A DNA stretch of 64,000 bases from CAUZIR01 sp034421295 (GTDB lineage Bacteria; Chloroflexota; Dehalococcoidia; Lucifugimonadales; UBA2962): contig DAOUKM010000018.1 of the NCBI GenBank assembly GCA_034421295.1, positions 1-64,000 on the forward strand, in the 5' to 3' direction. Shown in pieces: positions 8,009-16,175 of this stretch. The translations under genes and the position numbers were made by a program. The notes beneath the pieces are model-generated. The model searched no databases and was not told the origin of the DNA. It was given only the letters and a program-made list of their open reading frames with translations. Positions within the stretch are counted from its first letter, which is position 1, and every line of letters begins with the position of its first letter.

Positions 8009-10225
8009 CTATAGGGACAGCCGCGCCACGTCGGGAACTATGGGCGAGCGGGAACCGTACCAGTGAATCTGAAGATGATGCCTTGCCCTCGTACATGCGA
8101 GATACAGGAGCATGCGATCAAAGTCAGACTCGTTGAAGTTGCCCTTGGCCGCATTGGCGACGATGACCGCGTCGAACTCCAAGCCCTTTGTGAGAATGAT
8201 CGGGCTCACGGTTACATCTGTGGCTATTACATCCCCTTGCATAAGCACACTCAGACTATCGATCCCCTCGTCCGCAAGCACTTCAGCGACATCGTTCGCG
8301 GTCTTCCGCCATTTCGTTAGCACGGCTACGGAACTTACGTCGTCCAGGCTGCTCAACTGCTTGACGGAGTCGGCTATCGCCACCTTCATCTCGGCGGCGC
8401 TCTTGGAACGGACCAGTCTCGGCCGGCTACCACCCCGGCCATGGGGCACCGGGGTCTTCGTGCGGTCAGGCAGTCCCTTCAGAATCCGGTTGGCATACTG
8501 CGTGATCTGCTTTGTGCTGCGGTAGGTCAGGCGGCTATCGAGCCTGGAAACGCTCTGGCGTTCGAACAGGCTCGCGAACTGATTCCAATTGGTGATCGAC
8601 TTGTACGGTAGTGCGCTCTGCCTTAGATCGCCCAAGATCGTGAAGGTGTCATTCGCCGAGTGCTTTTGCAGCAGAGCGAGTTCCAGTGGAGATACATCCT
8701 GCGCCTCATCCACGACAACATGTTCAAACCTCTCGCTCTCGTACCCGTTAATGGCGTAATCAAGATATAGAGCCGCCGCCAGATCGGTAACGCTGAGCGC
8801 CTGCCCCGCGTGGGCGCGGGAACGAGCCGTTCGCACGATTTCATCGGCCCCCGAGGGGTCCACATCGCCCTTCCTCGCATGCTCCATGATCTTTTCGGAC
8901 GACGTTGCAAGCTCGACATATTCTGCCCGGAAGTCGAGCCTGGGCCAGATTGAGGCCAGGCTGCGGTCAACCTGCCGCCTGGCTTCGGCAGCCATCTCGG
9001 ACCTCGCCTTGAGCCGGCGTGGATTGAGCCGCGACCATTCCCACGCCAGTCCGTTCACCAAGTGCTCTCTTGCTAGATTAGGCTCGGGACTCGCCTTGAA
9101 GGATTCGGCGACCCGGCTCTTGAGCAAGGCAGCGCCCAACTCCATAGGAGGAGAGCCGGGATCACTGGGGATGACGAGTCCCGCGGCCTTATCGATCCGC
9201 GTCCGTATCTCTTTCTTCAGGTGACCCACGTAGTTGTCGATCAGCCTCCTCATCTTCGGTCCGGCCTTGAATTGGTGGGCTTCAATCTCGGCCTGCGAGA
9301 GCTTTCGGCGATTGTTCATCAGGTCGTCGAAGATCCTGTCGCGACTGCTGAGGGTGACACGAGAAGAGAATTGGCTCAGCAGCCAGTCCCTTACTGTTGT
9401 CTGTCTGACCCTGTGAACGCCCAGGCCCGGCAGCAGGCCCGAAACATACTTTAGAAACGCGGGCGATGGCCCGAACATGATCACCCGCTCCGCCGTTGGC
9501 CGGCGAAGGCTGCCGATGTCGCTGAAGGGTGACAGGATGAAGTCGATTCGGTGAAGCCCCACAAGGCTCTTCCCGCTCCCGGCGGCGCCCTGCACTATCA
9601 GGACCGGCTTCTGTGTCGCGGCCATTTGCTCATATTGCTCGGGCTGGATCGTCTCGACCGCGTCCGAGAGCCCGACGCGCCCGGAGCTTGAGAGCCTGTT
9701 ATCCAATGCCCTACTTGAGGTTGAATAGGCGGCACTCGGGGCTGATGGCAACCTCAAGACGTCGTCAAAATCGATGAGATGGGCATCCTCGATCGTGAGG
9801 GTTCGCTTAAGGTGCACGGAAGCTTGCCTTTGGACCTTTCGCACCTCGTAGAAACCGTCGACAGGTCGGTAGTAGAGCCTGGCGATGGGGGCGTTGTGGC
9901 TGGCTATGAAGTAGCGAGGGTCCTCGTGATCGACGTTCAGTTCGCCGATGTATAGAGTGCGAATCTCATTCTCCGGCGCCACCAAGTAGTCGATCCTGCC
10001 GAAGTAGGGCCTGTCGCGGACCCTCTCGATTTTCTCCAATTGCACGTCCAGCAGGCCCTTCACGATGTCGGCGGCCTTTGCATCCCCTGCGTACACCGGG
10101 CCCAAACCCTTCCGATGCTGGACCGTGGCATCAATGGTGCCAATGACAGTTTCCAGGTGTAGTTCCTCTTCGCTGAATTCCGCCTGCCGGTCATGTGCTT
10201 CCCGATCGTTCAGATCTGTCATCAT
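8009..10225 (-). CDS. HelD-type superfamily 1 helicase/ATPase
   Basis: A UvrD/Rep-fold ATPase of 738 residues. Walker A is GAAGSGKS (213-220), Walker B is VVDEAQDVSP, and later SF1 motifs include LTYRSTKQ, TKGLEFDAVIV and ACTRARHHL. The N-terminal third, with RPYFGRIDY, YIGEL and HNAPIARLYYR, is characteristic of HelD, the protein that recycles stalled RNA polymerase, and length agrees. Two ATGs at 10225 and 10222 follow a GAGAGG site; the second has better spacing. Helicases of this shape also occur in defence islands, and its neighbours are all conflict genes, so a defence role is possible. The HelD-like N-terminus is what I see; the role is inference. Confidence 0.85.
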   Translation of the reverse strand: MMTDLNDREAHDRQAEFSEEELHLETVIGTIDATVQHRKGLGPVYAGDAKAADIVKGLLDVQLEKIERVRDRPYFGRIDYLVAPENEIRTLYIGELNVDHEDPRYFIASHNAPIARLYYRPVDGFYEVRKVQRQASVHLKRTLTIEDAHLIDFDDVLRLPSAPSAAYSTSSRALDNRLSSSGRVGLSDAVETIQPEQYEQMAATQKPVLIVQGAAGSGKSLVGLHRIDFILSPFSDIGSLRRPTAERVIMFGPSPAFLKYVSGLLPGLGVHRVRQTTVRDWLLSQFSSRVTLSSRDRIFDDLMNNRRKLSQAEIEAHQFKAGPKMRRLIDNYVGHLKKEIRTRIDKAAGLVIPSDPGSPPMELGAALLKSRVAESFKASPEPNLAREHLVNGLAWEWSRLNPRRLKARSEMAAEARRQVDRSLASIWPRLDFRAEYVELATSSEKIMEHARKGDVDPSGADEIVRTARSRAHAGQALSVTDLAAALYLDYAINGYESERFEHVVVDEAQDVSPLELALLQKHSANDTFTILGDLRQSALPYKSITNWNQFASLFERQSVSRLDSRLTYRSTKQITQYANRILKGLPDRTKTPVPHGRGGSRPRLVRSKSAAEMKVAIADSVKQLSSLDDVSSVAVLTKWRKTANDVAEVLADEGIDSLSVLMQGDVIATDVTVSPIILTKGLEFDAVIVANAAKGNFNESDFDRMLLYLACTRARHHLQIHWYGSRSPIVPDVARLSL

Positions 10226-10478
10226 TACCTCTCAGCCAATAGGCTTCCCGGAACTCTCCCGAAGCGCTTCGTTGCCAAAACGACACCGTTCCCTGCTTCG
10301 GCCGGTTGCGCTGCACGGTGCGCGATCCAAAATGGGCATGCACAGTTGCAGCCCGAACAATCTGCCAAATGCCCGCGTGTCTGACGCACAGGGTAGGCTC
10401 AATGAGGCTATTTCAGGCTTATGCGCCCGCTTCGGCGGGGCGCAGCATGCATCCGGGAGGGATTGGCTAACGGCCGTA

Positions 10479-10513
10479 GGGTAAACGAAGCGTTCTCGCT
10501 CTATCGTTTACCC
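10479..10513. repeat. Inverted repeat, 10-bp arms
   Basis: GGGTAAACGA at 10479-10488 is exactly complementary to TCGTTTACCC at 10504-10513, with a 15-base spacer. It lies about 255 bases upstream of the HelD-type gene. No T-tract follows, so an intrinsic terminator is unlikely. A protein-binding site is possible. Confidence 0.6.
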
Positions 10514-10683
10514 CTGTCTACAGATGTGGCGAGACGTCGGCGCACGTTTGCAACCCACGGGCGCTTCACTTCGGTGTTTGACTGAAAGCCCCTGTACACA
10601 TGCTAGACAGGACCCAGATCCTGTCATGCCCATCGGTCACAAAGGCCGCATAGGCGAGCCGACCGAATTTCCAGCAACAAGAC

Positions 10684-10713
10684 TCCCACAGGGCATGCGC
10701 ATGCCCTGTGGGA
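10684..10713. repeat. Perfect 30-bp palindrome
   Basis: The 15-base arm TCCCACAGGGCATGC is followed directly by its exact reverse complement, with no spacer. Such a perfect uninterrupted palindrome is rare by chance. It lies 70 bases past the stop of the minus-strand mrr gene, so it could act as a terminator hairpin, cruciform or dimer-binding operator. Confidence 0.75.
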
Positions 10714-10782
10714 CGAATGCACAGCGGTCCCTTAACTCCTCAATTCCGAGCGCAGACCTAGCTATGCAGGTCCACGCCAGTG

Positions 10783-11703
10783 CTAGAAGGCATCCGCAAA
10801 GTAGTTCTCATCCACTTTCTTGACGTAGTAGGAGGTTTCGGTGACAACCCCAACATCATTTGAAATCATTAGTCCGGCCAGCTCCAAACCGTTTATCAAC
10901 CGAATGAACTGCTGGCCTCCAGAGATTAAGCGTGCTGTTTCCCTAGCTCTGGAGTTGAAGCTCGAAGCTGTAATGAATACGCCTTTACTCGCTCCCCTGG
11001 CCTGTAGGCTGCCAGAGAAATTTCGAATCTCAGGCTCTCCAACCTGGTCCTTCTTGCGCTTTGCTTGAACATAAACTTTCTCAAGGCCGAGAGGATCTTG
11101 GGTGATAATGCCGTCGATTCCTCCATCACCGCTTCCTCCGACAACCTGACCCTTGCCGTATCCCATGCGTTCCAGCAAACCCACTACCAGTCGTTCGAAG
11201 CGGCCGGGAGTCACCGAAGCAACGCTCTGTAACAGCTCGTCGGCCAACCTGTCACTTAACTCTCGATAGAGTCTCTCCATGGATTCATCCGGTGTGGCGT
11301 TCATCGAGTCTGGCTCGATGTGTTCGGGAATGGCCTCGTCGGGCTTGTCTTCGGAATCCAGCTTCTGCCGCCTTAACTCAATAAGCTCAGTCAACTGTCT
11401 GTGCCTAATTTCACCAAGTTGACTTGCAAGTAACTTGCTTCCAGGCGGAGTAATCACGAACTGGGCTCGCGAAGGCGACGTAAGAAAGCCTGCCCGTCTC
11501 AAATACGACACCGCCCAGTACAGCCGATTGACGAATCTTGTCTGTTCTCCCGACGGTACCTTTTCCGCCAATTCATCGTCGGTCAACGAGAATCGTTCTG
11601 CTAGGGAAAGCCTAATTTGGGCAAGGGATACAATCTCACCTCGGGCGTCGTTTACTAGTTGAAGCACCGGTCGGTATAGCTGCTGCTGGGTCGGGATGGG
11701 CAC
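10783..11703 (-). CDS. mrr: Mrr-type restriction endonuclease
   Basis: A modification-dependent (type IV) restriction enzyme of 306 residues, close to the 304 of the E. coli protein. Residues about 1-95 form the Mrr N-terminal winged-helix domain (YRPVLQLV, SYLRRAGFL, FVITPPG). Residues about 165-270 are the PD-(D/E)xK catalytic domain: FERLVVGLLERMGYG, GSGDGGIDGII with Asp193/Asp197, and the QAK catalytic tract at 213-215 (YVQAKRKK). This family cuts DNA carrying methylated bases. It is a single gene in the island, with no partner needed. No frame damage is seen. Confidence 0.93.
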   Translation of the reverse strand: MPIPTQQQLYRPVLQLVNDARGEIVSLAQIRLSLAERFSLTDDELAEKVPSGEQTRFVNRLYWAVSYLRRAGFLTSPSRAQFVITPPGSKLLASQLGEIRHRQLTELIELRRQKLDSEDKPDEAIPEHIEPDSMNATPDESMERLYRELSDRLADELLQSVASVTPGRFERLVVGLLERMGYGKGQVVGGSGDGGIDGIITQDPLGLEKVYVQAKRKKDQVGEPEIRNFSGSLQARGASKGVFITASSFNSRARETARLISGGQQFIRLINGLELAGLMISNDVGVVTETSYYVKKVDENYFADAF

Positions 11704-12094
11704 GTAACTGACTCCTACCAGTCTAGTATCGAGCTTTAGAAATCATAATCTTGCCAATCCCTAATGCAAGCTCAGATATGGACACTGAGAGACAGGCGCT
11801 CTAGTGCCACCTCCTAGGTCCTGTCAAGGGCTAGCGTAGCCATCCGCAGACGAAACGATGATGCAACAGCGTGGTCCATGGCCCGTTCAGAAGGAAGGTT
11901 TGATTCCATCCGTGCCATCACCTGATTCCGCAGCCTGTGATGTGGAATCCTATGGCCGTTCGGGCTCACGGGAACCGATAAGGCCCGTGTCAAGGGCCAA
12001 ATTTACACTAGAATCCTAGCCTGACACAGTCGCATAGGCGGTTCCAGATAAGAATGCCAATGGCGGCCAATCATGGGACCGAGCCCTAGCACCT
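11704..12094. other. Intergenic region, nothing recognised
   Basis: 391 bases upstream of mrr and downstream of the left DUF6339-type gene. No open frame, RNA gene or strong repeat was found. It must carry the mrr promoter, but I cannot place it with confidence. Confidence 0.4.
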
Positions 12095-13093
12095 CTACAG
12101 ACGTACTATTCGCCTAAGCCTGGATACGGTCTTTCTTCGGCTATCCGGCTCAGAGCCGCCATGTTGTGTGTCACCCTCGCGCGTTTCCTCCGTGCGGGCT
12201 TCGGCCTTCAATCCCGCATCAAGCTCCAACTGTTCTCTGGCACGTTCTAGAGCCTCTTCGGCAATACCGGCAAGATCTTCCCAATCAATAAGGTCGAAGG
12301 CAAGCGCCACACCGTGGCGAGAGAGAATGCGGGCCGTTAGCTGCATCTCCAGAGGCCGGATTGGCTCGCCACCTCGCCTGGCGTCCTTATATAGGTTTAC
12401 GAGAGCGGCACGAGCCCTGGGCTGATTTAATACGGTGATGCGGTGAATCGAGTCGCCGATCAACCGTGCCCAGGCGTCGTTGTGGGAATGCAACACCTGA
12501 TGGATCTCAACTGCGTTGAGGGACAGATCGTCCCCGGCAGCGTATGCGATTTCGGAGGCCACGCTGCCCCTCCACCAAGCACGCGAGATCGGAGAGTCGC
12601 TCAAAACGGAGACTTTGCCACGTACATGGGGTAATCCTCCAACGCGCCTTAGCAAATTACGGGTCCTCTGGTCCTCTGTCGAATCGCGCCCACCGCCGCG
12701 CAAGAGCGTTTCCTCAATTTGCTGTCCCAACTGGCCCTCTTCCAGCCAGCGAATATGTGCCAAGGTCCAGAAAATCGGGCGGGCCGCATTTTGGCGACAG
12801 ATTAAGCCATCCCATAAGTTGCACACTGTTCGTTCGAGCTCAAATGGCGGATCGCGGTATTCAAAAGAGGTGACAGGGCTAGGCAGCAAAGGAACATCAA
12901 TAGACTCCTCCTGCGTAAGGCCAAGCCGATTGCGTAGATAGTCTGCAAGCGATTGGGGTCCATCCGAAACGACACGATGAAGTTCGACTTGACTGTTGGC
13001 GACCGTGGCTGAGATTGTCTTGCCCCTAGTCGCAAGAAGGCCGCGCTGCCAATCGCTGAAGTTCTGTTCAACCCCGGGATTTAGTTGCTTCAC
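12095..13093 (-). CDS. DUF6339-like protein, third gene of the left cassette
   Basis: Protein of 332 residues, third gene of the left-hand cassette. It overlaps the gene before it by 4 bases, showing translational coupling. The central region has FWTLAHIRWLEE, SPISRAWWRGSVASEIA and LHSHNDAWARLIGDS. These line up one by one with WMTHFRLHAY, ASRTWWIAHTATKAA and QTASFYHIPMHY in the N-terminal half of the gene at 18900, so the two are paralogues. The W-rich pattern resembles the DUF6339 family, from memory. The C-terminus is a charged helix and then a basic tail (SRRKTVSRLRRIVRL). No catalytic motif is visible. Function unknown; context suggests an accessory subunit of the GHKL ATPase system. Confidence 0.75.
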   Translation of the reverse strand: MKQLNPGVEQNFSDWQRGLLATRGKTISATVANSQVELHRVVSDGPQSLADYLRNRLGLTQEESIDVPLLPSPVTSFEYRDPPFELERTVCNLWDGLICRQNAARPIFWTLAHIRWLEEGQLGQQIEETLLRGGGRDSTEDQRTRNLLRRVGGLPHVRGKVSVLSDSPISRAWWRGSVASEIAYAAGDDLSLNAVEIHQVLHSHNDAWARLIGDSIHRITVLNQPRARAALVNLYKDARRGGEPIRPLEMQLTARILSRHGVALAFDLIDWEDLAGIAEEALERAREQLELDAGLKAEARTEETREGDTQHGGSEPDSRRKTVSRLRRIVRL

Positions 13094-13884
13094 GACCGGT
13101 CGCTATCCACAACGTCTATTGCGAACTGCTCTATCGCCGTCGCCGCACGAGCCGGGTCGAAATTCTCATTGTCCTCGGCTCCCCAGGTCGACACCCCTAC
13201 CTCACGCAAGCGCTCTTTAATCGTTGCCAAGATGGGAAATTCGACAACATCCTCTTCTGCGTCTGGTGCACCCTCGCTGTCTAGGTGAGGGATCCTTCCA
13301 AATGCCGCGATCAAAGCAGCGATCTGTAGATCACGACGAACTGGGCACTGAGGAAATAACTGCTCCGAAACGAACACTTTGAAATGCAAATCGCCACCGC
13401 CCGTGTCGGGCTGCACCTCCATTTCTCCATCACGCAAATCCGTCTTCGGGTGAAACGTCAAGAGCGATGCGGCAAGCGATTTCGCACGGGTAACATCTCC
13501 CCTCACCAGCCAGCATCCGGGCGGGACCCTTATGGGAGGTGTCCACAGTTCTCCCAAACCGTCTCCAGTTAGCGTGACGGTCTCCCGGGTGATCAGCCCG
13601 GGGGTAAAATAGAGTTCCCCCTGTACTTCGGCAGGATCCCATTTCGCCGTGCACACGGCCGTCTTCCTGAGTTCCCAGCGCGACAGAAGCGTGGTGGGAC
13701 AGCGCAGTTCCAACGCCCAATGGGCAGCTCCAAGTTCAACAAGTGACTGAAGCTGCTGCGCACCTTCCAAAATGTGTGTGACTGTCGCATACCCGTCCCC
13801 GACTACCAGTTCCGTCGAGTATCGGGCCGACTCCCAATCAAGTGATGAGCCGTCCTCCCGCAGTATTGGATATGGTTCGTACAT
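13090..13884 (-). CDS. Unknown protein, second gene of the left cassette
   Basis: Protein of 264 residues with no recognised domain. It begins MYEPYPILREDGSS and has alternating hydrophobic residues suggesting beta strands in the first two thirds. Matching segments in the gene at 18041 show that the two are paralogues: PYPIL versus PYPLL, LELRCPTTL versus VDVSCPKTF, YFTPGLIT versus LLTPYLVS, LVRGDVTRAK versus LAVGDTTRIV, and LHFKVFVSEQ versus IKIHVPPND. It starts 3 bases after the GHKL gene ends and overlaps the DUF6339-like gene by 4 bases, so all three are co-translated. A structural or substrate-recognition subunit is a reasonable guess; no catalytic residues can be named. Confidence 0.75.
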   Translation of the reverse strand: MYEPYPILREDGSSLDWESARYSTELVVGDGYATVTHILEGAQQLQSLVELGAAHWALELRCPTTLLSRWELRKTAVCTAKWDPAEVQGELYFTPGLITRETVTLTGDGLGELWTPPIRVPPGCWLVRGDVTRAKSLAASLLTFHPKTDLRDGEMEVQPDTGGGDLHFKVFVSEQLFPQCPVRRDLQIAALIAAFGRIPHLDSEGAPDAEEDVVEFPILATIKERLREVGVSTWGAEDNENFDPARAATAIEQFAIDVVDSDRS

Positions 13885-13887
13885 GTA

Positions 13888-15780
13888 TTAGGGTGTCACC
13901 GGCTGCTTGGACCTATGCCTGACGACATCCAAAGACACCCCAACCGTGTCTGGGAGCATATCTTTGAGTACGATCGTCATTCTGCCGGCATCCTGGGGAA
14001 TACTGACTTCGAACGGACCGCTGGCATCGAGCGAAGTGTCTCCGATAGTGACTTTAGACAGTTCCAGCCAGGAATCAGGCAACGGCTGATCGCAGGTGGC
14101 ATCTGATCCTGACTGAACTCGGACCCTCAGGACCAACTGATCGTTGGGAAGAAGTGTCTCATCGACCCGAAGTTCAGCCGTAAGTTCTCTGACTTCGCCG
14201 TCAGAATCAGTCTTGGGAACAATCGAAGAGCGGGCTCTCAGAGCATGACCAGATGAAGGGCCTTGACGCGGGGTACGACGAGTTCTTCCTGGACCCGGAC
14301 GCTTTGGAGCAGGTCCAGTCTCAGTCTTGGTGCCACCGGGCTTTCCGCTATCTTGGCTGCCGTCGTCCGGCTGGCGAACCGGACGCCTAACCCTTTCCGC
14401 AACTCGCTCTATTTCACCACCAAACAAAGCAAAGCCCCGGGGCGTGAAACCGACATTCGCATCAAGTTGCCCGGCCTCTAGGCGAAGGCGCGCCGCAAGC
14501 TTCCTGAACATCGTGCGTAGATCTGCTCGTTCCCCACTAGGAAGCTCCCGAAACTTTTTGAGATCCCGGTGCTCAGGGCCTTCCGAGTTTCTCACGAGAT
14601 CATAAAACTCAGTGTGATCTTCCGGGTCCGCGTCATTTAAGAGCACAACTGCATCGAATGGCTGGACGCCTCCAAACGCTCCAGTTCCTAGTTCCGGAGC
14701 TCTATTTGTAATCCACATACCGTCTCGAAAGATCTGAACCCTAGATCTTTCGCCGGAATTGGCGCCAAGGCTGCGGAAGTGGACCTTGATCGACCGATCG
14801 ATTTCTGCCTCAAGGACGTATCCGTCGTTAAGAGTTTGCAGGCTTCGGTAGCCCTGCTCACCAGCCAGCCAGCCTCGAGAGGGTGCCCTCTGCTGAGTCT
14901 TGAGGGAGGCAAGCAATCCGTGAAGGGACTCCGCATCGACCGTCATCTTACGACCGGTATCTTCATCGTGTACGTGCACGATCATTTTCCCTGCCCAGAT
15001 CGCGCCCAGGAAATTCAGTGCGGCCACACGACAGATGGCATCCAAGGCAACTCTCGGATCATCCTCATGAAAGGAATTGAAGCCAGTAATCGCGACGACA
15101 GTACCGGAGGTGTGAATCTGGTCCATCTGATCGCGCATTATCAAGGGAACAACTGTCGGGAAATTGCCGTCCTCCAGACTGAATATGTCCGTAGGAGTGC
15201 GCCAAAATCCGTGTGCCGAATGGCGCGTCTGGACCCGCCTGTGTGAAGCTAGGATCGCATGACCACTTGCGATCTCACGCTCTCCACGCTTTCCTGCGTA
15301 GAGGACGTACCTCAGATCCGAAGCTGCATAGGCTGTAAGGTGTCCTAGTCCGTAAGAGCCAGCACCTTGAGTGGCTTTATCGCTCTGTCCTTCCGATAGC
15401 AGAGCACTCATCCGGTTAGGATTCAGCCCGACGCCGTTGTCGCGGCAGAAGAGAATGCTCATCTCCTGCCTGCCAAGAACCCTCTCAATCCGCCGGATGG
15501 CAGATCGGACATCGTGGGTCGCCGGCTCATTCACCTCCTGCTTCGCGGCATCAAAGGCTTCGACATACCCTGCGTAACCGGGTAAGTCCGCTAGTGGACG
15601 CCTGGCGATGGTAAAGTGGATTTCCGCGTACTCCCGATCTGCCTCGCGTACGGCCGCGTCCAGGCAGTTCTGGAGGAGTTCGCGCACAACTGGGTCGGGT
15701 TCCCCAGCCTGCCGGCTGGTGACATTGGTCGTGAACCCATCCAGTTGCCAAGCGTCGGGGAAGATTAGCTCGGCGGTCAC
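13888..15780 (-). CDS. GHKL ATPase, first gene of the left cassette
   Basis: Protein of 630 residues with an Hsp90/MutL-type ATP-binding fold. The N-box is RELLQNCLDAA (Glu34, Asn38, Asp41), the G1 box CRDNGVGLN (about 112-120), and the lid GAGSYGLGHLTAYAASD (about 137-153). A transducer-like middle domain follows, then a Pro/Arg/Gly-rich linker at about 480-525 and a beta-rich C-terminal domain ending in HRSKQPVTP. The start is a GTG at 15780 (MTAELIFPD) with a TATAGG element only 5 bases upstream, so the transcript may be leaderless. It is paralogous to the divergent gene at 16176 along its whole length. It heads a three-gene coupled operon. Confidence 0.85.
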   Translation of the reverse strand: MTAELIFPDAWQLDGFTTNVTSRQAGEPDPVVRELLQNCLDAAVREADREYAEIHFTIARRPLADLPGYAGYVEAFDAAKQEVNEPATHDVRSAIRRIERVLGRQEMSILFCRDNGVGLNPNRMSALLSEGQSDKATQGAGSYGLGHLTAYAASDLRYVLYAGKRGEREIASGHAILASHRRVQTRHSAHGFWRTPTDIFSLEDGNFPTVVPLIMRDQMDQIHTSGTVVAITGFNSFHEDDPRVALDAICRVAALNFLGAIWAGKMIVHVHDEDTGRKMTVDAESLHGLLASLKTQQRAPSRGWLAGEQGYRSLQTLNDGYVLEAEIDRSIKVHFRSLGANSGERSRVQIFRDGMWITNRAPELGTGAFGGVQPFDAVVLLNDADPEDHTEFYDLVRNSEGPEHRDLKKFRELPSGERADLRTMFRKLAARLRLEAGQLDANVGFTPRGFALFGGEIERVAERVRRPVRQPDDGSQDSGKPGGTKTETGPAPKRPGPGRTRRTPRQGPSSGHALRARSSIVPKTDSDGEVRELTAELRVDETLLPNDQLVLRVRVQSGSDATCDQPLPDSWLELSKVTIGDTSLDASGPFEVSIPQDAGRMTIVLKDMLPDTVGVSLDVVRHRSKQPVTP

Positions 15781-16175
15781 AAGAGCCTATAATCGCACAG
15801 CCATTTGTAATCTGCATGTTCTCTATGGGGCTCGGCTCTCGAAGCCCGAACCTCCGGTCCAGCGGCCCGATGCATATCAAGGCGGATATAACCCTCGATC
15901 AATCCTTCACCCCCTGTCAGAGCCGCATAGAAGACAAGGACGAGCTTTCACAAGTGGAGCGGCCATGGACAAGGTGGCATATGGAAGATTGACATCAATC
16001 CATATCGTCGAGAACGTTCAGGGACGCATGGGACCTGAACCTGATAGTGTTTGGAACGCCAGATCCTTCAAACAGGTGAATCGCCGAATTCTCAAGCCCC
16101 ACTACAGGCCACCTGCACGCCTTTTCTGGGTACACCGCTGTACAAGCTCGATTCAGTATGTGGCGGGTGACGTGA
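15781..16175. promoter_or_regulatory. Shared region between divergent paralogous cassettes
   Basis: 395 bases separating two head-to-head operons. No gene is visible in it. A TATAGG-like -10 candidate for the left operon lies just before its GTG; the right operon begins with a TTG after GGGTGA. Coordinate control of both cassettes from this region is inference. Confidence 0.45.

Larger units (their letters stand above)
10226..10782. other. Intergenic region with two inverted repeats
   Basis: 557 bases between the start of the HelD-type gene and the end of the mrr gene. I find no convincing gene. It holds two clear dyads, listed separately: 10-bp arms at 10479-10488 and 10504-10513, and a perfect 30-bp palindrome at 10684-10713. 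The helicase promoter should lie near its left end. Confidence 0.5.
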
